A stretch of 6,499 bases of DNA, from contig JAEYNS010000259.1 of assembly GCA_023412435.1 (NCBI GenBank), positions 1 through 6,499 of the forward strand, read 5' to 3'. The notes beneath the pieces are model-generated. The model was given only the letters and a program-made list of their open reading frames with translations. It did no database searches and was not told the DNA's origin. The stretch's first letter is position 1. Every line of letters begins with the position of its first letter. Below are positions 1 through 5,815 of the stretch, one piece after another. The DNA is from Actinomycetes bacterium (GTDB lineage Bacteria; Actinomycetota; Actinomycetes; Propionibacteriales; Propionibacteriaceae). Made by a program: the position numbers and the translations under genes.

Positions 1-207
1 GGGTTGGACGGTGCCGCCGTCGCGGCCTTCCTCGGCCTGCTGTGGCCCCGCCTGACCGGCTGCGACCCGATCGCGATCGCCGTGCTGGCGGCGGCAGTGA
101 CCATCCTCGCCGTGCCGCTGGTCCCGCCCGGCATCCCCGTCCTGATCGCCGCCGCGGCAACCGCCGGCTGGTGGGCCTGGCGGCGCAACCCGGGTGCAGC
201 GACATGA
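1..207 (+). CDS. azlC: AzlC family branched-chain amino-acid exporter subunit, C-terminal fragment
   Basis: Only the last 68 codons are present; the gene begins before the window. The fragment opens with a GLDGAAVAAFLGLLWPRL-like stretch, which matches the conserved C-terminal 'GLDAAFPALFLALL' region of AzlC proteins (family knowledge). It then shows two hydrophobic membrane segments (roughly fragment residues 23-40 and 44-60) and a short basic tail (WRRNPG). AzlC is the large subunit of an inner-membrane permease that, with AzlD, exports branched-chain amino acids or their analogues in characterised members. Its TGA stop overlaps the azlD start as ATGA (204-207), so the two are translationally coupled. 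The substrate cannot be read from this fragment. The call rests strongly on the adjacent azlD-like gene. Confidence 0.82.
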   Translation, partial: GLDGAAVAAFLGLLWPRLTGCDPIAIAVLAAAVTILAVPLVPPGIPVLIAAAATAGWWAWRRNPGAAT

Positions 208-515
208 CGCTGTGGTCCTGGATCCTGCTGGCCGCGGCGACCGCCTACCTCATCAAGCTCGCCGGCTACCTGCTGCCGCAGGCCTGGCTGGACTCGCCAC
301 CGGTCACCGAGCTGGCCGCCGCCCTGACCGTCGGTCTGCTGGCGTCGCTGACGGTGATGAACACCGTCGCAGGCGGCCAGGCGCTGGTCTTCGACTCCCG
401 CCTGCTGGCGCTGGCCGCCGCCGCGATCGCGCTCCGGCTCAACGCCCCGTACCTCGTGGTGGTGGTGGTCGGCGCGCTGGCCGCCGCCCTGGGACGGCTC
501 GCCGGCCTGCCCTGA
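204..515 (+). CDS. azlD: AzlD family branched-chain amino-acid transport subunit
   Basis: This complete 103-aa protein starts at the ATG overlapping the azlC stop (ATGA) and ends with TGA at 513-515. Length and layout fit the AzlD family (about 100-110 aa, three to four membrane helices). Hydrophobic segments lie at about residues 4-23, 34-52, 60-77 and 82-98. The N-terminal 'TAYLIKLAGYLLP' stretch is the recognisable family signature; the usual family form is similar to 'RxxGY/LLP'. It is the small partner of AzlC in a two-component membrane exporter for branched-chain amino acids. A longer in-frame reading from position 42 would overlap most of azlC and encode arginine-rich, non-membrane sequence, so the 204 start is preferred. 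The stop codon abuts the stop codon of the next, convergent gene. Confidence 0.85.
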   Translation: MTLWSWILLAAATAYLIKLAGYLLPQAWLDSPPVTELAAALTVGLLASLTVMNTVAGGQALVFDSRLLALAAAAIALRLNAPYLVVVVVGALAAALGRLAGLP

Positions 516-986
516 TCATCCGGCCAGCTGCGGCGGCCGGGTGAGCAGCAGCGCAGCCCCCACCAGCACCAGGACGACGGCGATCAGCGTCGTGCCCAGT
601 TCGGTCACCAGCGCGCTGTGCTGCTCCAGCCCGATCAGCCTCGGCACCACCTGAACCCACGGGTGGGTGCGCCAGCTCGCCACCAGGTCGGCGACCAGCT
701 GCCAGCCGGTGTAGACCACCAGCCCCGCCAGGGCGGACAGCACACCGCGGCGGTCGTACCACGGGGTGGCGAACCAGGTGGCCGCCAGCAGGTACACCAG
801 CAGGGTCGCAGCCATCCCGAGTGCCAGGAGCTGCCCGGCTGTGGGGACCGGGACTGCGGGCACCCGCCCCTGGGTGACAGCGGCCACCAGCGGGGGCAGC
901 CAGATCCAGCCCAGCCCTGCGACCAGCCCGAGGGCGGAGAACCCCGCCAGCAGCGGCAAGGAGCGCGGGGCGGCGGGGGGCGTCAT
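516..986 (-). CDS. Unrecognised four-helix integral membrane protein
   Basis: This 156-aa protein is read from the ATG at 986 to the TGA at 516. I do not recognise its family. Four hydrophobic segments are visible at about residues 10-30, 49-71, 82-102 and 126-148, with short loops, so it should be a small inner-membrane protein. The loop after helix 2 carries FATPWYDRRG and the region after helix 3 carries SWRTHPWVQVVPRL. There is no cleavable signal peptide pattern or catalytic motif. It lies 42 bp downstream of the other membrane protein on the same strand, so the two are probably co-transcribed. No clear Shine-Dalgarno precedes the ATG; a TAATGAT stretch ends six bases upstream, which could act as a weak extra -10 element. 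Coding potential is supported by hydrophobic composition and tight packing against azlD. Confidence 0.7.
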   Translation of the reverse strand: MTPPAAPRSLPLLAGFSALGLVAGLGWIWLPPLVAAVTQGRVPAVPVPTAGQLLALGMAATLLVYLLAATWFATPWYDRRGVLSALAGLVVYTGWQLVADLVASWRTHPWVQVVPRLIGLEQHSALVTELGTTLIAVVLVLVGAALLLTRPPQLAG

Positions 987-1028
987 GGACCCATCATTAC
1001 CCGGCCGGTGCCTGGGCGGGAACCGTCC

Positions 1029-1763
1029 TCAGCCGGTCTGTGGACGCACCACCGCGGGCAGCCGCGGGCTCCGCAGGCGGGCGCGCCCGGCCAGGCCGAA
1101 GGCGGCGGCCGCCAGCCCGCAGCAGGCGATGATCGCAGCGGTCGGGAACCCGTGACCCGGCGGGATGTCCCAGTTCGCCGCGCTGGCCCCCACCATGAAG
1201 GCGTAGTCGCCGAGCGTCCGCAGCCAGCCGAACGAGGCGACCCCCCACAGCCCTGTCAGCTGGCCCAGCCTCACCGCGCCGTCGCTGTGCTGGATGATCA
1301 CCCCCGCGGCGAGCAGGGCGGCCAGGTCGATGCTGACGGTCAGCCAGGCGAGCCAGCCGTCGCCCGACAGGGTCCCCCGGCTCTCGGCCAGCGAGGCTGC
1401 GCCGAGGACCCCGGTGAGGACGCCCGGAAGCGCGGCCACCGCCCGGCTCGCCACCGGCCAGCGCTGGGCGGCGACGAACCCCGTCCACGCCAGGGCCAGC
1501 AGCAGGAGCGCGAGGGCGACGAAGGGCCGCGAGGCGGGATCGCCGGTCAGGCTGCCGCCCAGGGCGAAGGAGCCTCCGGAATCCATCCGGGCCAGGCAGG
1601 CCGCAGAGAACTCACCGCTCAACCGGTAGCCGGCCAGCACGCTGCCGTTCAGCAACTGGCCGCGGCAGGGCAGCCAGTGCAGGTACGCGCCCACGCCGAG
1701 GGCCGCCGCCGCGGCAGACATCAGCGTCGCGAGCAGCAGCCAGGGCGCCCTCCCACCCCACAT
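1029..1763 (-). CDS. Unrecognised multi-pass membrane protein with Cys-pair external loop
   Basis: This is a 244-aa protein of unknown function. Hydrophobic segments fall at about residues 8-28, 81-99, 108-124, 137-157 and 207-226, with a weaker one at 165-185, giving five or six membrane passes. The long loop between helices 1 and 2 (about residues 29-80) contains two cysteines, C33 and C56. If the loop faces outside they could form a disulfide (inference). Residues 185-206 hold a conserved-looking loop, GDYAFMVGASAANWDIPPGHG, before the last helix. A longer TTG start at 1814 is possible, but the ATG at 1763 is preferred because a good -10/-35 pair places transcription start exactly at this A. 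It heads a probable two-gene operon with the membrane gene ending at 516. Nothing in the sequence ties it to the neighbouring fatty-acid genes. Confidence 0.68.
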   Translation of the reverse strand: MWGGRAPWLLLATLMSAAAAALGVGAYLHWLPCRGQLLNGSVLAGYRLSGEFSAACLARMDSGGSFALGGSLTGDPASRPFVALALLLLALAWTGFVAAQRWPVASRAVAALPGVLTGVLGAASLAESRGTLSGDGWLAWLTVSIDLAALLAAGVIIQHSDGAVRLGQLTGLWGVASFGWLRTLGDYAFMVGASAANWDIPPGHGFPTAAIIACCGLAAAAFGLAGRARLRSPRLPAVVRPQTG

Positions 1764-1769
1764 GGTCCG

Positions 1770-1798
1770 ACCGTAGGGCGTCCGACCCGGATTGGGAA
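1770..1798 (-). promoter_or_regulatory. Predicted leaderless promoter for the membrane-protein operon
   Basis: On the minus strand, TTCCCA (1798-1793; 4 of 6 matches to TTGACA) is followed after 17 nt by TACGGT (1775-1770), an actinobacterial TAnnnT -10. Six bases then separate this from the ATG at 1763. That spacing puts the transcription start on the A of the start codon, the usual geometry of leaderless actinobacterial mRNAs. No Shine-Dalgarno is present in the interval, which agrees with leaderless translation. The elements are seen; their activity is inferred. Confidence 0.45.
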
Positions 1799-1834
1799 GG
1801 ACGCGCGGGGACAAGACCGCTCCGGGCCGTCCCA

Positions 1835-1849
1835 GACGTCCCGGACGTC
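1835..1849. repeat. Perfect 7-1-7 palindrome, candidate operator
   Basis: The 15 bases read GACGTCC-C-GGACGTC, a perfect inverted repeat of 7-bp arms around one central base. It lies in the 114-bp gap between the end of the acyl-CoA oxidase-like gene (1878) and the start of the membrane protein gene (1763), 72-86 bp upstream of that ATG and about 37 bp upstream of its predicted -35. A one-base loop makes it a poor RNA hairpin and there is no T-tract, so a protein-binding site is more plausible than a terminator. No regulator can be assigned. Confidence 0.35.
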
Positions 1850-1877
1850 ACACCCGACCCTCCGTGGCCGGCCCGGC

Positions 1878-3812
1878 TCAGGACTCCAGCAGCTTCGCGC
1901 CCAGCCAGCCCTCCGGGATGCCGAGGCCCTCGACCAACGGCAGGGCGTGCGGCCGGAGGTCGCGGCAGAGCTGGTTGAGCTGCTCGCCGATGGCCCGGGA
2001 GCGCAGGGTGGACATCCGGTTGTGCTCGATGAACCAGGCCCGGTCGGCGTCGATGCTGGACAGCGCGTACAGGCTGCACAGCTTCTCCAGCACACCGCGG
2101 GCGTCCGGGTCGGCACACTCCTCGACCCCGGTGATGAAGGCCTCGAAGACCTGACGCTCCAGGTGCGCCCGCGCCACGAACGCCACGTGGTCGCCCAGCC
2201 TGTTGAACGCCTCGAACCGGTCGCCGTCCGCTCTCGCGGCGGCCCGCATCGGGCGGGCCAGCGACTCCAGCGAGTGGCGCTCCCGCTCGGTGAACATCAG
2301 CGCCTGCCACGACCTGTCGACCATCGCGAGCTTGTCGGGCTGCCGGCGGGCCGCGCTCACCAGCCGCTCGAACAGCACGCCGGCGGCCGTCCACTCGATC
2401 ACCGACTCCCCGACCGCCCGGGCGGTGGCCTGCACAACGCCGGCCCTGTCGAGGTCGCCCCAACTCTGCTTGTAGTCGCTCAGCAGCGCCTTGGCGACCA
2501 GCTGCAGCAGGACCGTGTTGTCACCCTCGAAGGTGGCGAAGATGTCGACATCGCTGCGCAGCAGGGTGAGCTGGTTCTCGGTCATGAAGCCCGCGCCACC
2601 GCAGGCCTCGCGGCTGGCCTGCAGGGCGGTGTTGGCGAAACTGCTGGACAGCGCCTTCAGCCCGGCGGCGAAGGTCTCCAGGTTGCGCTGGTCGGTCTCG
2701 GTGGACGCTTCCTCGCCCTGCACCCGGATCAGCTCCTGGTTGAGCCGGTTCTGGGCGAAGCCGAGCGCGTAGGAACGGGCGACCAGCGGCAGCAGCCGGC
2801 GCTGGTGGGTCAGGTAGTCCAGCAGCAGGACGCCGTCGCTGCGGCCGGGCGCGGGGAACTGGCGACGCTTCAGCGCGTACCGGGTGGCGATCGAGAGCCC
2901 ACGCCGGGCTGCGATCCCAGCTCCTGCCGAGATGCACACGCGGCCGCGCACCAGAGTGCCCAGCATGGTGAAGAACCGGCGGTTGGCCGACTCGATCGGC
3001 GAGGCGTACCTGCCGTTCTCGTCGACGCCCCCATAGCGGTCGAGCAGCATCAGCCGCGGCACCCGCACGTGGTCGAACCGGATCGTGCCGTTGTCGATCC
3101 CTACCAGGCCGCCCTTGTGGCCCTGGTCGGCGGTGGTGACGCCGGGCAGATCACGGCCCGCCTCGTCGCGCAGCGGAACGAGGATCGCGTGGATGCCATG
3201 GCGCTGGTGGTCAACCACGAGCTGGCCGAAGACGGCAGCCATCGAACCGTGCAGGCCGGCGTTGCCGATGTAGGCCTTGGCGGCCGACGGGGTCGGCGAG
3301 TGGACGACGAACTCGTCGGTGGCGGCGTCGTAGGTGATCGTGGTCTCGAGGCTCTGGACGTCCGACCCATGACCGAGCTCGGTCATCGCGAAGCAGCCGA
3401 GGAGTTCGAGCGAGGTCACCCCCGGCAGGAAGGTGTCGTGGTGCCAGCCGGTGCCGAGGTTGGCGATCGCACCACCGAACAGCCCGAACTGCACCCCCGA
3501 CTTCACGGTCACCGACAGGTCGCCGTGGGCGAGCAGCTCGAAGGCGGTCAGCGCCGCCTCCGGGGAGCCGTGGTCCTTGGCCGACAGCGGCACGCCCGCC
3601 GCCCCGAAACCCGCCTCGGCGAGTTCCCGCAGCCGGGTGAGGACCCACTCGCGGGCCTCGGGCATGCTCTGCGAGGCGTCCCGCAGCAGGTTCTCGGCCG
3701 GCATCGTGGCGCGCCCGTTGGCACGCGACTGCGCGAAAGGCCCGTCCAGGGCGGTGCGCAAGGCGGCTCCCAGGGACGTCAGGGTCTCTCCAGGGGTCAG
3801 CAGCAGGGTCAT
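1878..3812 (-). CDS. Acyl-CoA oxidase/dehydrogenase (ACOX-type flavoenzyme)
   Basis: This 644-aa FAD enzyme is predicted to catalyse the first step of beta-oxidation, acyl-CoA to trans-2-enoyl-CoA, in the cytoplasm. The N-terminal helical domain covers about residues 1-135. The middle beta-domain opens with FAMTELGHGSDVQSLET (141-157), close to the ACOX hallmark TELGHGSNVQGLET, and then KAYIGNAG (179-186). The C-terminal helical part has ACGGAGF (403-409) and ATFEGDNTVLLQ (426-437); E429 aligns with the ACOX catalytic base. It ends with DLRPHALPLVEGLGIPE (618-634), typical of the ACOX C-terminal domain. The length fits ACOX (about 660) rather than a 380-aa short ACAD. Whether electrons go to O2 (oxidase, yielding H2O2) or to an electron-transfer flavoprotein cannot be told by eye. 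It lies 3 bp behind the TetR gene with a strong AAGGAG site, so the two are co-transcribed. A mycobacterial analogue in this setting is FadE5, but the motifs here look more like ACOX, so I give no symbol. Confidence 0.9.
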   Translation of the reverse strand: MTLLLTPGETLTSLGAALRTALDGPFAQSRANGRATMPAENLLRDASQSMPEAREWVLTRLRELAEAGFGAAGVPLSAKDHGSPEAALTAFELLAHGDLSVTVKSGVQFGLFGGAIANLGTGWHHDTFLPGVTSLELLGCFAMTELGHGSDVQSLETTITYDAATDEFVVHSPTPSAAKAYIGNAGLHGSMAAVFGQLVVDHQRHGIHAILVPLRDEAGRDLPGVTTADQGHKGGLVGIDNGTIRFDHVRVPRLMLLDRYGGVDENGRYASPIESANRRFFTMLGTLVRGRVCISAGAGIAARRGLSIATRYALKRRQFPAPGRSDGVLLLDYLTHQRRLLPLVARSYALGFAQNRLNQELIRVQGEEASTETDQRNLETFAAGLKALSSSFANTALQASREACGGAGFMTENQLTLLRSDVDIFATFEGDNTVLLQLVAKALLSDYKQSWGDLDRAGVVQATARAVGESVIEWTAAGVLFERLVSAARRQPDKLAMVDRSWQALMFTERERHSLESLARPMRAAARADGDRFEAFNRLGDHVAFVARAHLERQVFEAFITGVEECADPDARGVLEKLCSLYALSSIDADRAWFIEHNRMSTLRSRAIGEQLNQLCRDLRPHALPLVEGLGIPEGWLGAKLLES

Positions 3813-3815
3813 CGG

Positions 3816-4460
3816 TCAGCGCTCCTTAGCGAGGACGTCGGTCAGGCCGGCGGTCAGGGCCGGGACGAACAGGGCAGTGATGTGGGAGACGATCTCGTGC
3901 CGCGGCGGCCGCGGGTCGGACGCCATCCAGCGGTCGGCGGCGGCGCGGATGAACCCGACCAGACCGTGGCCCCAGGTGGTGGCGCAGGCGGGATCCTGGC
4001 CGGTCTCCCGTAGCTGGTGCGCGATCGCCGCCTCGATCCGGTCACCGATCATGGACGGCAGTCCGGCGGCCGGATCGACAGGCGTCGACGACTCGATCGG
4101 CGGGCTCATCACGAACCGGTAGATCTCCGGGTCGCGCTCCACCAGCGCCAGATAGCTGTCGGCGAGGTCTGCCGTGAGCCGGCCGATATTGGTCAGGTCG
4201 GTGAGGTGGAGGGCTGCCGTGACGTCGGAGAGGATGTACGCGTGCACCGCCTGGGCCACCGCGCGGTACAGCCCTGCCCGGTCGCCGAAGTGGCGGTAGA
4301 TCACCGTCTTGGAGGTGCCGGCCTGGGCAGCGATCTCGTCCATGCCCACCCCGGGCCCGCCCTGCCGGATCGCGCGCAGGGCGTGCTCCACGAGTTCCCG
4401 GCGTCGGGTAACCCTGTGGGCCGCCCAGCGGGCGTCCCGTCCATCAACAGTGGTGGCCAC
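3816..4460 (-). CDS. TetR/AcrR family transcriptional regulator
   Basis: This is a 214-aa one-component regulator of typical TetR length. The N-terminal DNA-binding domain spans about residues 17-65: helix 1 (RRELVEHALRAIRQ), then MDEIAAQAGTSKTVIYRHFGDRAGLY (40-65), the classic TetR helix-turn-helix with its YRHF recognition-helix end. Residues 70-210 form the helical ligand/dimer domain, whose ligand is not deducible. Acyl-CoA or a fatty acid is a reasonable inference from the neighbours. The start is GTG at 4460. The next in-frame GTG (residue 24) would remove most of helix 1. A TACCCT -10 ends six bases before this GTG, suggesting leaderless expression. It is first in an operon with the oxidase-like gene and divergent from the thiolase. 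Repeats overlapping both predicted promoters suggest it controls itself and both flanking operons. Confidence 0.9.
   Translation of the reverse strand: MATTVDGRDARWAAHRVTRRRELVEHALRAIRQGGPGVGMDEIAAQAGTSKTVIYRHFGDRAGLYRAVAQAVHAYILSDVTAALHLTDLTNIGRLTADLADSYLALVERDPEIYRFVMSPPIESSTPVDPAAGLPSMIGDRIEAAIAHQLRETGQDPACATTWGHGLVGFIRAAADRWMASDPRPPRHEIVSHITALFVPALTAGLTDVLAKER
3822..3827 (-). promoter_or_regulatory. Ribosome binding site of the acyl-CoA oxidase-like gene
   Basis: AAGGAG on the minus strand sits 9 nt before the ATG at 3812, inside the last codons of the TetR gene (Lys212-Glu213). It fixes the start of the oxidase-like gene. Because it lies within the upstream coding region, it indicates co-transcription and probably coupled translation. 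Confidence 0.75.
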
Positions 4461-4466
4461 TCCCCT

Positions 4467-4472
4467 AGGGTA
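4467..4472 (-). promoter_or_regulatory. Predicted -10 element of the leaderless tetR-acyl-CoA oxidase operon
   Basis: The minus strand reads TACCCT, then AGGGGA, then the GTG start at 4460. A TAnnnT -10 with a six-base gap places transcription start at the G of GTG. No good -35 is visible 16-18 nt upstream. The element overlaps the first GGTACC repeat, so a repressor bound there would block it. This is a prediction from spacing only. Confidence 0.4.
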
Positions 4473-4499
4473 CCCAGTACGAGGGGTACCTGCTACCTT
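4471..4499 (+). promoter_or_regulatory. Candidate promoter of the thiolase-fabG4 operon
   Basis: TACCTT (4494-4499) fits the TAnnnT -10 consensus. TACCCA (4471-4476), 17 nt upstream, is a weak -35 (3 of 6 matches). Transcription would start near 4506, giving a leader of about 34 nt that contains the GGAGG site. The elements sit inside the first two 16-bp repeat units, so repressor binding would occlude them. TAGGGT at 4466-4471 is an alternative -10. Confidence 0.3.
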
Positions 4500-4530
4500 T
4501 GGTATCGGCTAATTCCCCGGAAGTCCCCCT

Positions 4531-4535
4531 GGAGG
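4531..4535 (+). promoter_or_regulatory. Ribosome binding site of the thiolase gene
   Basis: GGAGG lies 4 nt before the ATG at 4540. The spacing is slightly short but acceptable, and it supports this start codon. It also shows that this side of the divergent region makes a leadered mRNA, unlike the predicted leaderless tetR side. Confidence 0.6.
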
Positions 4536-4539
4536 CACG

Positions 4540-5814
4540 ATGTCGTCCCCCCGTAGTGCTGTCGTCGTCGGCGGCAACCGCACCCCCTTCGCCCGTGCGA
4601 ACGGCGCCTACGCCGCGGCGTCCAACCACGATCTGCTCACCGCCGCCATCGACGGGCTGGTGGCCCGCTACGGCCTGGCCGGCCAGCGGATCGGCGAGGT
4701 GGCGGCCGGCGCGGTGCTCAAGCACACGCGCGACTTCAACCTCGCCCGCGAGGCGGTGCTCAGCTCGGCGCTGGCGCCCGACACCCCGGCCTGTGACCTG
4801 CAGCAGGCCTGCGGTACCGGCCTCGAAGCAGTGATCTACATCGCCAACAAGATCGCCCTGGGGCAGATCGACACCGGGATCGCCGGCGGCGCGGACTCCG
4901 CGTCCGACGCCCCGATCGCGGTGAGCGAGCCGCTGCGCCGCGCCCTGCTGGCCGCCAACGCCGCCAAGACCCTGCCCGCGCGGTTGAAGGCGCTGGCCGC
5001 TGTCCGTCCCAGCCACCTGCGCCCGGAGACGCCGCGGGTGGTCGAGCCGCGCACCGGGCTCAGCATGGGCGAGCACCAGGCGCTCACCACCAAGAACTGG
5101 GGGATCACCCGCCAGGCCCAGGACGAGCTCGCCGCGGCCTCCCACCACAAGCTCGCCACCGCCTGGTCGGAGGGCTTCTTCGACGACCTGGTGACGCCGT
5201 ACCTCGGCCTGTCGAAGGACGCGAGCCTGCGTGCCGACACCAGCGTCGAGAAGCTCGCCGCGCTCCGGCCGGTCTTCGGAGGACCGGACGGCACCATGAC
5301 GGCGGGCAACTCCACGCCGTTGTCGGACGGGGCAGCGGTGGTGCTGCTCGCCGACGCCGGGTACGCGGCAGCGCACCACTTGCCGGTGCTGGCACGGCTG
5401 GTGGACGCCGAGGTGGCAGCTGTCGACCACCCCTCCGGCGCCGACCTGCTGCTCGCACCGGTGACCGCGGTGGGGCGGATGCTCGCCCGGCAGGGACTCA
5501 CCCTGGCCGACTTCGATCTCTACGAGATCCACGAAGCCTTCGCGGCCACCGTGCTCGCCGCCCTCAAGGCCTGGGAGGACGACGACTACTGCCGCTCGGT
5601 CGGGCTGGCGGGCGCACTCGGGTCGATCGACCGCGACCGGCTCAACGTGACCGGCTCGTCGCTGGCCGCCGGGCATCCGTTCGCCGCGACCGGCGCCCGG
5701 ATCGTCGCCACCCTCGCCAAGCTGCTGGCGGACAAGGGCCCCGGCTCGCGCGGGCTCATCTCGATCTGCGCCGCCGGCGGGCAGGGCGTCGTGGCGATCC
5801 TCGAGGCGGTGTGA
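4540..5814 (+). CDS. fadA2: Acetyl-CoA acyltransferase (thiolase), FadA2/FadI type
   Basis: This complete 424-aa thiolase should cleave 3-ketoacyl-CoA with CoA to acetyl-CoA and a shortened acyl-CoA, the last step of beta-oxidation (reversible). The N-terminal VVVGGNRTPFAR (8-19) is typical. The nucleophile is C91 in DLQQACGTGLEA. TMTAGNSTPLSDGAA (252-266) is the conserved core-domain motif. HEAFA (331-335) replaces the common NEAFA, as in FadI and the mitochondrial trifunctional beta subunit. NVTGSSLAAGHPFAATGAR (369-387) carries catalytic H379, and C410 in ICAAGGQG (409-416) is the second active-site cysteine. All catalytic residues are present, so it should be active. The overall pattern matches what I recall of mycobacterial FadA2, hence the symbol by similarity. 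A GGAGG site supports the start. It is divergent from tetR and is followed 1 bp later by fabG4, in an operon. Confidence 0.93.
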   Translation: MSSPRSAVVVGGNRTPFARANGAYAAASNHDLLTAAIDGLVARYGLAGQRIGEVAAGAVLKHTRDFNLAREAVLSSALAPDTPACDLQQACGTGLEAVIYIANKIALGQIDTGIAGGADSASDAPIAVSEPLRRALLAANAAKTLPARLKALAAVRPSHLRPETPRVVEPRTGLSMGEHQALTTKNWGITRQAQDELAAASHHKLATAWSEGFFDDLVTPYLGLSKDASLRADTSVEKLAALRPVFGGPDGTMTAGNSTPLSDGAAVVLLADAGYAAAHHLPVLARLVDAEVAAVDHPSGADLLLAPVTAVGRMLARQGLTLADFDLYEIHEAFAATVLAALKAWEDDDYCRSVGLAGALGSIDRDRLNVTGSSLAAGHPFAATGARIVATLAKLLADKGPGSRGLISICAAGGQGVVAILEAV

Positions 5815-5815
5815 G

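Larger units (their letters stand above)
4467..4514. repeat. Three tandem 16-bp units with GGTAyC-n3-TA core, candidate TetR operator array
   Basis: Cutting this stretch every 16 bp gives three units starting at 4467, 4483 and 4499. Their cores are GGTACCCAGTAC (4469), GGTACCTGCTAC (4485) and GGTATCGGCTAA (4501). GGTA, the C two bases later and the TA at unit positions 12-13 are shared by all three. The second unit contains a GGTA-n5-TACC dyad (4485-4497), and GGTACC itself is palindromic. Units one and two together also read as GGGTACCC-n8-GGGTACCT, an inverted repeat with one mismatch. The array lies in the 79-bp gap between divergent tetR and thiolase genes and overlaps predicted promoters on both strands. 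That location suggests an operator for the adjacent TetR protein (inference). Confidence 0.5.

Noticed and set aside
42..515. A longer, 157-aa version of azlD starting at 42.
   Set aside because: The added N-terminus is Arg-rich sequence in the shifted frame of azlC. The family length and the ATGA overlap both favour the start at 204.
520..540. Possible terminator hairpin CCGGCC-n9-GGCCGG just after azlD.
   Set aside because: The stem is only 6 bp, has no T-tract on either strand and lies within the coding end of the convergent gene. Such GC arms are common by chance here.
983..997. A tiny minus-strand ATG-ATG-GGT-CCA-TGA reading frame whose stop overlaps the start of the four-helix membrane protein.
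   Set aside because: At four codons, with no ribosome site, it is most likely coincidence; a leader-peptide role cannot be supported.
1764..1814. N-terminal extension of the larger membrane protein from a TTG at 1814.
   Set aside because: The added 17 residues are polar and not conserved-looking, and the predicted promoter elements lie inside this stretch. The ATG at 1763 fits better.
618..4013. A stop-free plus-strand frame of 1131 codons spanning several minus-strand genes.
   Set aside because: It runs antisense to two membrane genes, the acyl-CoA oxidase-like gene and part of tetR, crosses their intergenic gaps, and encodes low-complexity Gln/Arg/Gly-rich sequence without domains. This is what a high-GC genome gives opposite real genes.
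4465..5676. A 403-codon minus-strand open frame opposite the thiolase.
   Set aside because: The plus strand encodes a thiolase with every catalytic motif intact. The antisense frame shows only Gly/Arg/His-rich composition and covers the control region.
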